Shown here: in pieces, positions 7,278-11,970 of the stretch
How the letters are laid out: every line of letters begins with the position of its first letter
Numbering within the stretch: the first letter of the stretch is position 1
Assembly (NCBI GenBank): GCA_009918425.1
Contig: RGEC01000051.1
Location: forward strand, 1 to 11,970
Source of the DNA: Bacteroidota bacterium
Lineage (GTDB): Bacteria > Bacteroidota > Bacteroidia > NS11-12g > UBA955
Direction of reading: 5' to 3'
Length of the DNA: 11,970 nt
Made by a program: the position numbers and the translations under genes
The notes under the pieces: generated by a model
Database searches by the model: none
What the model saw: only the letters and a program-made list of their open reading frames with translations
What the model was told of the DNA's origin: nothing

Positions 7278-9146
7278 TTAGTTGGTTTTATTAATGTGAA
7301 TATTGATTTTGAGCCATACACTGCGAAGTGGCATAGGCCTTCCCGGCATTACCTCGTAGCTTTGATTGAGGATGTTGTCGGCGCCGGATGAAAATGCCAT
7401 AATATGCTGTCGGTACAAAATGTTCCTGCCTGTTTGCAGAGACAGCAGACCGTACCCGGGTAAAGTGCTAAGGTTGTCGGTGCTTGTATAGCGCATACTT
7501 TGCCAGTTACAACCGATATTTAGGAACCACTGGCTGTGGTGAAGTTTCAACAAACTTGCACCTGAAAATCGCGGAACAAAAAGCGCATTGAATCTAATAT
7601 CGTTTTTGACCATATTGGCACGACACAATTCTGCAGCGTTATGCCATTCCCATGTGCACAAACCGGCTACACCGGAAATGACGGCTGTAAACTGTGCTCC
7701 GTAATATTCACCCCGTTGCATATTGGAAGCCGACCAAATATTGTTATCAGGCAGCCATACGATTGGATTATTCAGGAATCTAGCCCACACAGTAGCGGAG
7801 ATATTTGTTTTCACAGGCCCGTGGTTCCATTTTGCCGCAAGTCCGGCTTCTGCATTGCCTCCTTTTTCGGACTTCAGGTTTAGGTTACCACCCATACTCC
7901 AGAATTGATCATTTAGGGTTGGACGCCTAAAACTGCTGTTGACGCTGCTTTTCAGGTTGACAACCTTACCCAGGGCGTACTCAGCTGAAATCGAATTTAC
8001 AGAAATTTGCTCATGCCACTCCCAGCGGCTGCTGGCTGCTATCCGGTATTTTCGGCTTTGCCTGAACAGGGAAAGAAACTGAGCAGGAAATAGTTGTCGT
8101 ACAGGTTGGTGGTAATACCTTGTTTTTCCTGAAGCATGCCATAATTCAGCTCCTGTAATTATGTTCCAGCTACCTGCCGAAAAGTGCCATTCCTGTTGAT
8201 ATTGAAGACTCTGAGACCTGCTGCTGTCCTTTATCTGATTTGCCGGCGGCTGAAAAATAAAATTATCCTGAATAAAACCCAGCCTTTGCACCCATTTTAC
8301 CTTGCTTGACTGATAATTCGAATGAAGAACAACCCGTTTATTTTCATCGGATTGCCGACCCAGAGATGTAGTACTGCCTGCCGATGTTCCCAGCCCGCGG
8401 TCTCCTTTTTGCCATTCTGCATGAAGTGCCACATCACATTTTTTATTGTGCAAACCGGTAGAAATTCGGCTCTTACGCTGCTCTCGGTCAGCAAATTGCA
8501 TCCTTACATTATCTGAATTCTTTATTGTATACGGGAAATCATTATCAACGTGAAGCCATTGATTATCCCAAATAAAAAAACCATTGCTTTTTTTGATGCG
8601 ACAATCGGCATTTGCCTGCAAACGGCCAAAGCTGCCCGAAGTTACAGAGGCAGTAACTGATTCGCCGGTTTTTTCAGGTGCGTTATGTTGCATAGACAAG
8701 GTTCCGCCAACACTCCCGCTGCCGTAAAATGAACCGCTTCCACCTTCGGTAAGGACAATACGGGACAACGCATCATTTTGCAATAACCCTAAATCTGTCA
8801 TGCCCAACATGGGATTATTGAGCACAATGCCGTTCCAAAGAATCTGTAGCTGTGAAGGATCGGCACCACGGCGACTCAGTGTACCTATACCGGAAGGACC
8901 ATATTGTCTTATACTGATGCCTGCAGCGGAAAGATCCTGATTCAACAAGTTTCCGCTACCGGATTCAAATTGCAGTACGTTTTTCCCTATTGAAGCGACT
9001 TGCTGTCGTTTTTCCGGTATAAATACGGTATCTGCTGCCGGGAAAGTGTCGGGGGCAGTAGCCAAAAGCGATATGTAGCATAAAATGCCTGTCATGGTCA
9101 CAATGCTGCCCCGTAAATGAAAATGCAATAGACCGGGTTTCCCCAA
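7278..9146 (-). CDS. TonB-dependent outer-membrane receptor, BtuB-like (cobalamin)
   Basis: The frame gives 622 residues, close to E. coli BtuB (614), with no carboxypeptidase-like N-terminal extension. After the signal sequence, DTVFIPE (39-45) is a likely TonB box. The plug domain spans about 48-155, with ISIRQYGPSGIGTLSRRGADPSQLQILWNGIVLN (77-110, quoted in part as hallmark) and EGGSGSFYGSGSVGGTLSM (134-152). The remainder has the aromatic strand pattern of a 22-strand barrel and ends NILNQSYEVMPGRPMPLRSVWLKINI, as is usual for the family. The start is uncertain. The longest frame opens with TTG (9146); others are TTG at 9128, GTG at 9098 and the first ATG at 9095. I give the longest because the basic residues of a signal n-region (K3, R12) precede the ATG. 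Position directly behind a cobalamin riboswitch makes corrinoids the probable substrate, imported with energy from TonB-ExbBD. Confidence 0.9.
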   Translation of the reverse strand: MGKPGLLHFHLRGSIVTMTGILCYISLLATAPDTFPAADTVFIPEKRQQVASIGKNVLQFESGSGNLLNQDLSAAGISIRQYGPSGIGTLSRRGADPSQLQILWNGIVLNNPMLGMTDLGLLQNDALSRIVLTEGGSGSFYGSGSVGGTLSMQHNAPEKTGESVTASVTSGSFGRLQANADCRIKKSNGFFIWDNQWLHVDNDFPYTIKNSDNVRMQFADREQRKSRISTGLHNKKCDVALHAEWQKGDRGLGTSAGSTTSLGRQSDENKRVVLHSNYQSSKVKWVQRLGFIQDNFIFQPPANQIKDSSRSQSLQYQQEWHFSAGSWNIITGAELWHASGKTRYYHQPVRQLFPAQFLSLFRQSRKYRIAASSRWEWHEQISVNSISAEYALGKVVNLKSSVNSSFRRPTLNDQFWSMGGNLNLKSEKGGNAEAGLAAKWNHGPVKTNISATVWARFLNNPIVWLPDNNIWSASNMQRGEYYGAQFTAVISGVAGLCTWEWHNAAELCRANMVKNDIRFNALFVPRFSGASLLKLHHSQWFLNIGCNWQSMRYTSTDNLSTLPGYGLLSLQTGRNILYRQHIMAFSSGADNILNQSYEVMPGRPMPLRSVWLKINIHINKTN

Positions 9147-9153
9147 TTCAGTG

Positions 9154-9173
9154 CGCTTTTCTTCCCGAAAGCG
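9154..9173 (-). promoter_or_regulatory. Hairpin between riboswitch aptamer and receptor start
   Basis: Perfect six-base arms (CGCTTT and AAAGCG) enclose an 8-base loop, 13 nt after the aptamer and just before the earliest possible start codon (9146). No U-run follows, so it is not a classical terminator. It may belong to the expression platform that passes the ligand state on to translation. This is a position-based guess. Confidence 0.35.
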
Positions 9174-9186
9174 AGCCCTTAGTTTT

Positions 9187-9367
9187 GCGTCTGGCAGGTC
9201 TTCTGACTCCCCCTGATTATTCGGCGCCTTCCCATTGGTATCTTCAACAGTGGCTAAGAATGCCGATGCCCTTGCGGGCCGGGGTTACAGCTGCGGGTAC
9301 AGTCCCGGTTTTTCACCGGAGTTCCCTTTTCATTCCAATTAAATATCATTAATCGGAAACCAGATGC
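9187..9367 (-). ncRNA. Cobalamin riboswitch (AdoCbl class)
   Basis: Read on the minus strand, the conserved parts appear in the standard order. AAAAGGGAAC is followed by CCGGTGAAAAACCGG (stem-loop at about 9304-9320), then ACCCGCAGCTGTAA, GCCACTG (9248-9254), GGGAAGGCGCC, and the B12 box GAGTCAGAAGACCTGCCAG (9191-9209). The ends are set by a P1 stem: TCTGG (9360-9364) pairs with CCAGA (9190-9194), and two more pairs form beyond one mismatch. High cobalamin should lower expression of the BtuB-like receptor and the two genes behind it. The mode is probably translational or another non-terminator mechanism, since no terminator follows. Confidence 0.93.
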
Positions 9368-9371
9368 GCTA

Positions 9372-9379
9372 CAAATCTA
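9372..9379 (-). promoter_or_regulatory. Candidate -7 promoter element of the B12 uptake operon
   Basis: The minus strand reads TAGATTTG, an exact match to the Bacteroidota -7 consensus TAnnTTTG. It stops just before the 5' arm of riboswitch P1, so the predicted RNA start (about 9365) would coincide with the beginning of the aptamer. Those two independent cues agree. A matching -33 element is weak: TTTTTG occurs, but about 25 nt upstream. Confidence 0.55.
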
Positions 9380-9470
9380 CTGCCTTTGTGTAAATTTTTT
9401 AACCCAAAAACTCATAATTATACATCTTTTATCCACCGATTGAACGTGTTCCACGATAATATGGCCGAAA

Positions 9471-9482
9471 ACATAGCTATGT
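9471..9482. promoter_or_regulatory. 12-bp perfect palindrome, possible operator of the efflux operon
   Basis: ACATAGCTATGT is perfectly self-complementary. It lies about 15 bp upstream of the -7 element at 9497-9504, in the place where a -33 element would be expected, and no TTG -33 element is seen. That position would suit a dimeric repressor or activator (for instance TetR- or MarR-type, common for efflux operons), but no regulator gene is in the window. A 12-bp palindrome in about 360 bp of intergenic DNA can also arise by chance. The rest of the intergenic stretch, 9380..9470, is A+T-rich and shows nothing else I can support. Confidence 0.3.
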
Positions 9483-9496
9483 AGCAGAGATATCAG

Positions 9497-9504
9497 TATT
9501 TTTG
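9497..9504 (+). promoter_or_regulatory. Candidate -7 promoter element of the TolC-type efflux operon (leaderless)
   Basis: TATTTTTG matches TAnnTTTG exactly and ends only 4 nt before the ATG at 9509. A transcript initiating at the normal distance would begin at or very near the start codon, i.e. a leaderless message, as is frequent in Bacteroidota. There is no Shine-Dalgarno sequence. If the promoter is right, the start at 9509 is right as well. Confidence 0.5.
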
Positions 9505-9508
9505 CCGT

Positions 9509-10927
9509 ATGCGGTTTGCGTTAGCCTGGATGCTGGGATTTTTAACACCTGCGGTGCTCGCCGCCCAAACCGGTACTTGGACCCTGGAACAATGTATAGA
9601 TCAAGCCCTTAAAAGCAATATCGATGTTCAACTTGCAGGCGTTTCGGCAAAACAGGCAGAACAAAACTGGAGAAACAGTATTGCCGCTGCTACGCCGGAT
9701 GCAAGTATAAATGCAGGTCAGTTTTTTCAGTCAGGACGAAGCATTGACCGTTTCACGAACCAGTTTGTGCAAACTACCGTGAGCAGCAATAATCTTCAAT
9801 TGCAAAGCAGTGCGGTACTTTATGCAGGAGGTCAGATACGCAATGGCATTAAACAGAGTAAATATCTTTGGCTTGCCGGTGAAAGCGACTTAAAAAACAT
9901 GGAGCAAAACACAGCCCTGAATGTCGCCAACCTGTTCCTGCAAATTATTCAGGCCAAAGAACTGAAAGCCAGTGCTGAAGAAACATTAAAAAATACCGAT
10001 ATACAACTTCAGAGAACCCGCAAATTGTTTGATGCCGGTGTTGTAAATGAGGGGCAAGTGCTGAACCTGGAGGCACAGAAGGCCAATGACCAGACCGCAC
10101 TTACCAATGCTGACAATCAGGAAATTCTGGCACTCACCAACCTGAAAATGCTCCTGAGACTTCCTTCAGAAATTGCATTTGATATTGTTCGCCCTGAAAT
10201 TACGCTCTACAAACCTGAAAGTTACCCGGCAGGCCAGCAGCAGTTGTTCGACAGTGCCATAAAAAGAAGACCTGATGTACAGGCAGCTGTTTTCAGACAC
10301 AAAGCAGCCATATATGCCCGCAAATCTGCCAGAGGCGGTATGTTGCCCGTTTTATCGGTTGGTGGCAACCTTAGCACGGTTTATTCCAGCAACGCCAAAT
10401 CTGTTTCAGCCATGACCATATCAGGCTTTGAGCCTATTGGCCGCGTGCAAGGGACCAATGAAATTGTAGAAGCGCCAAGTATACAATACACACTTCAAAC
10501 CATTGATTTTAACAAGCAAATCAAGGACAATTTCGGGCAGTCTCTGGGATTCAATTTGTCAGTACCTGTATATGGTAAACTTCAGGCCCGAAATACCGCC
10601 CAACGGGCGAGTCTGGATGAAGTGAGGGCAAAGCTAAGTGCTGAACGGGCGGTTCAGAGTTTATACACTGAGGTTGTTTCAGCTTACAACAATTTCAATT
10701 CCGCTATGGAACGTTACCAGGCAGCTATCAGGGCAGTAGATGCGCAGAACAGAAATATGGACTTTGTAAAAAAACGCTTTGAAGCCGGGCAGGCCAATGT
10801 ATTTGAACTGCAATTGGCACAAACCAATGAAACTACTTCCAGAAACAACCTCACCTCGGTGCGGTATGAATATATGTTCAGAAAAATGGTACTTGATTTT
10901 TACCTGGGCAAACCTTTAACACTGTAA
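9509..10927 (+). CDS. TolC-family outer-membrane efflux channel
   Basis: A 472-residue outer membrane factor with a Sec signal peptide (MRFALAWMLGFLTPAVLA, 1-18). Mature repeat one starts with WTLEQCIDQALKSNIDVQLA (24-43), the typical opening of an OEP domain. Long alpha-helical stretches alternate with barrel segments in two tandem repeats. Hallmarks are the RTRKLFDAGVVNEGQVLNLEAQKAND-type helix of repeat one and the matching FVKKRFEAGQANVFELQLAQTNET-type helix of repeat two. Trimeric TolC-like channels form the outer-membrane exit of tripartite efflux pumps or type I secretion. Length is normal. It is the first gene of a plus-strand unit, divergent from the B12 operon, and the periplasmic adaptor gene begins 2 nt after its stop. 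Substrate is unknown. Confidence 0.93.
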   Translation: MRFALAWMLGFLTPAVLAAQTGTWTLEQCIDQALKSNIDVQLAGVSAKQAEQNWRNSIAAATPDASINAGQFFQSGRSIDRFTNQFVQTTVSSNNLQLQSSAVLYAGGQIRNGIKQSKYLWLAGESDLKNMEQNTALNVANLFLQIIQAKELKASAEETLKNTDIQLQRTRKLFDAGVVNEGQVLNLEAQKANDQTALTNADNQEILALTNLKMLLRLPSEIAFDIVRPEITLYKPESYPAGQQQLFDSAIKRRPDVQAAVFRHKAAIYARKSARGGMLPVLSVGGNLSTVYSSNAKSVSAMTISGFEPIGRVQGTNEIVEAPSIQYTLQTIDFNKQIKDNFGQSLGFNLSVPVYGKLQARNTAQRASLDEVRAKLSAERAVQSLYTEVVSAYNNFNSAMERYQAAIRAVDAQNRNMDFVKKRFEAGQANVFELQLAQTNETTSRNNLTSVRYEYMFRKMVLDFYLGKPLTL

Positions 10928-10929
10928 GC

Positions 10930-11970
10930 ATGAAAAAGAAAAAAATCGTTTGGATTACCATTGGATCAGTTGTACTGTTGCTTCTGCTGATTGCCATTTT
11001 CCGGGGAGGAAAGTCTGAAACGCGGGTAAGCACAGACAAAGCTGTAAACCGTACCATTACGGAAATAGTAAGTGTAAGTGGTAAAATTCAGCCCGAAAGC
11101 GAGGTAAAAATCAGTGCGGACGTAAGCGGTGAAATTATTGAAATGGCCGTCATGGAAGGCGACAGTGTGAGGCAAGGACAGTTGTTGTTGCGCATCAATC
11201 CGGAATTGTATGAAACCACCATCAGTCAGCTCAATGCCAACCTGGATAACGCGCGTGCAGGCATGGCCGGTAGTGAAGCCCAGAAAGCCAGGGCCGCTGC
11301 TTCATTGATACAGGCTGAGTCCAACTACAAAAGACAAAAGCAACTGCACGAACAAAAAGTTATCAGCGAACAGGAATGGGATCAGGCGCGTGTGCAGTAT
11401 GAAGTTGCCAAGGCAGATGCCATTTCTGCAGATAAAAACGCCCTTGCAGCCAAATACACTACGGCCAGTGCCGCTGCCAGGCTGGAAGAAGGCAGGCGCA
11501 ATCTGGGCAGAACCTCAATATTTGCTCCGGCCAGCGGTATTGTTACCCAAATGAACAGCGAAAAAGGAGAACGTGTAGTAGGAACGGCGCAAATGGCCGG
11601 CACTGAAATCATGCGCATCAGCAACCTGAACGTAATGGAAGTAGAAGTGAATGTGAATGAAAACGACATTGTGCGCATCAAAAATGGCGACAGTGCCGAT
11701 ATTAAGGTAGATGCCTACCCCGACAGGGTTTTCAAAGGACTTGTTACGCAGATTGCCAACAGTGCCAAATTCAACAGCACCCAACTGCTTACCGATCAGG
11801 TTACCAATTTTGTGGTAAAAGTGCGTATCCTTCCAGAAAGTTATGCCGATCTGGGGATGGGAAGAAAGCAACCTTTCAGACCCGGAATGACTGCCACTGT
11901 GGATATTAAAACTGTTTCTAAAAGCAATGTGCTTTGTGTTCCTATTTCGGCAGTTACCACACGCAATCCT
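10930..11970 (+). CDS. MacA/HlyD-type periplasmic adaptor (membrane fusion protein), 3' end outside window
   Basis: The frame is open from ATG 10930 to the last base, giving 347 residues with no stop. It starts with a basic MKKKKIVW and one membrane anchor (about 6-24). A split biotinyl-lipoyl domain follows: GKIQPESEVKISADVSGEIIEMAVMEGDSVRQGQLLLRI (51-89, key residues G66, G77, D78, G83) and the second half RTSIFAPASGIVTQMNSEKGERV (194-216). Between them is an alanine- and glutamine-rich helical hairpin (about 93-192). A beta-barrel domain comes next (about 234-330, VEVNVNENDIVRIKNGDSADIKVDAYP and FRPGMTATVDI). Perhaps 60-100 residues are missing at the C-terminus. The 2-nt spacing from the TolC-type gene shows one operon. 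The layout resembles MacA, so a MacB-type ABC permease probably follows, but an RND pump is not excluded. Confidence 0.93.
   Translation, partial: MKKKKIVWITIGSVVLLLLLIAIFRGGKSETRVSTDKAVNRTITEIVSVSGKIQPESEVKISADVSGEIIEMAVMEGDSVRQGQLLLRINPELYETTISQLNANLDNARAGMAGSEAQKARAAASLIQAESNYKRQKQLHEQKVISEQEWDQARVQYEVAKADAISADKNALAAKYTTASAAARLEEGRRNLGRTSIFAPASGIVTQMNSEKGERVVGTAQMAGTEIMRISNLNVMEVEVNVNENDIVRIKNGDSADIKVDAYPDRVFKGLVTQIANSAKFNSTQLLTDQVTNFVVKVRILPESYADLGMGRKQPFRPGMTATVDIKTVSKSNVLCVPISAVTTRNP

Noticed and set aside
9445..9455. Small hairpin CGTG-TTC-CACG in the divergent control region
   Set aside because: Four base pairs are too few to separate from chance.
11382..11871. Two minus-strand open frames (11382..11681 and 11515..11871) at the window end
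   Set aside because: They lie opposite the periplasmic adaptor gene, which reads open to the last base with all family motifs.

Overview
The window looks like chromosome of a Bacteroidota species, probably an environmental relative of Chitinophagales or Sphingobacteriales; rank below phylum is a guess. Signs are a type IX secretion (T9SS) sorting domain, DUF4465 and DUF5074 proteins beside a cobalamin-type TonB receptor, almost no Shine-Dalgarno sequences, and several matches to the Bacteroidota -7 promoter element TAnnTTTG. I saw no mobile element, CRISPR array, tRNA or rRNA.

Layout. A control region at about 9147..9508 separates two divergent units. Leftward (minus strand) is a vitamin B12 uptake operon: a cobalamin riboswitch (9187..9367), a BtuB-like TonB-dependent receptor (7278..9146), a DUF4465 protein with a T9SS sorting domain (6291..7274), and a DUF5074 beta-propeller lipoprotein resembling BtuG (5287..6291). 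The three genes are separated by 3 nt or overlap by 1 nt.

After a 70-nt gap with a possible promoter, a second minus-strand run follows, with all gaps 12 nt or less: an LptF/LptG-type permease (3678..5216), a family-4 glycosyltransferase (2479..3681, 4-nt overlap), a lipoprotein joining a CXXCH haem motif to FG-GAP/VCBS repeats (934..2466), a four-helix TMEM220-family membrane protein (601..930), and the N-terminal membrane half of an ABC exporter (1..588). The exporter frame meets a stop codon exactly at the window edge. The theme is cell-envelope building and the envelope surface.

Rightward (plus strand) is the start of an efflux operon: a TolC-family outer-membrane channel (9509..10927), apparently from a leaderless or near-leaderless promoter, then 2 nt later a MacA/HlyD-type periplasmic adaptor (10930 to the window end, incomplete). 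The inner-membrane pump is expected just beyond the window.

How the genes may work together: on low B12 the riboswitch would allow expression of the receptor and two surface cobamide-binding candidates. The most interesting point is that the DUF4465 protein, whose gut-Bacteroides relatives I recall as surface lipoproteins (BtuH), here appears to be exported by T9SS.
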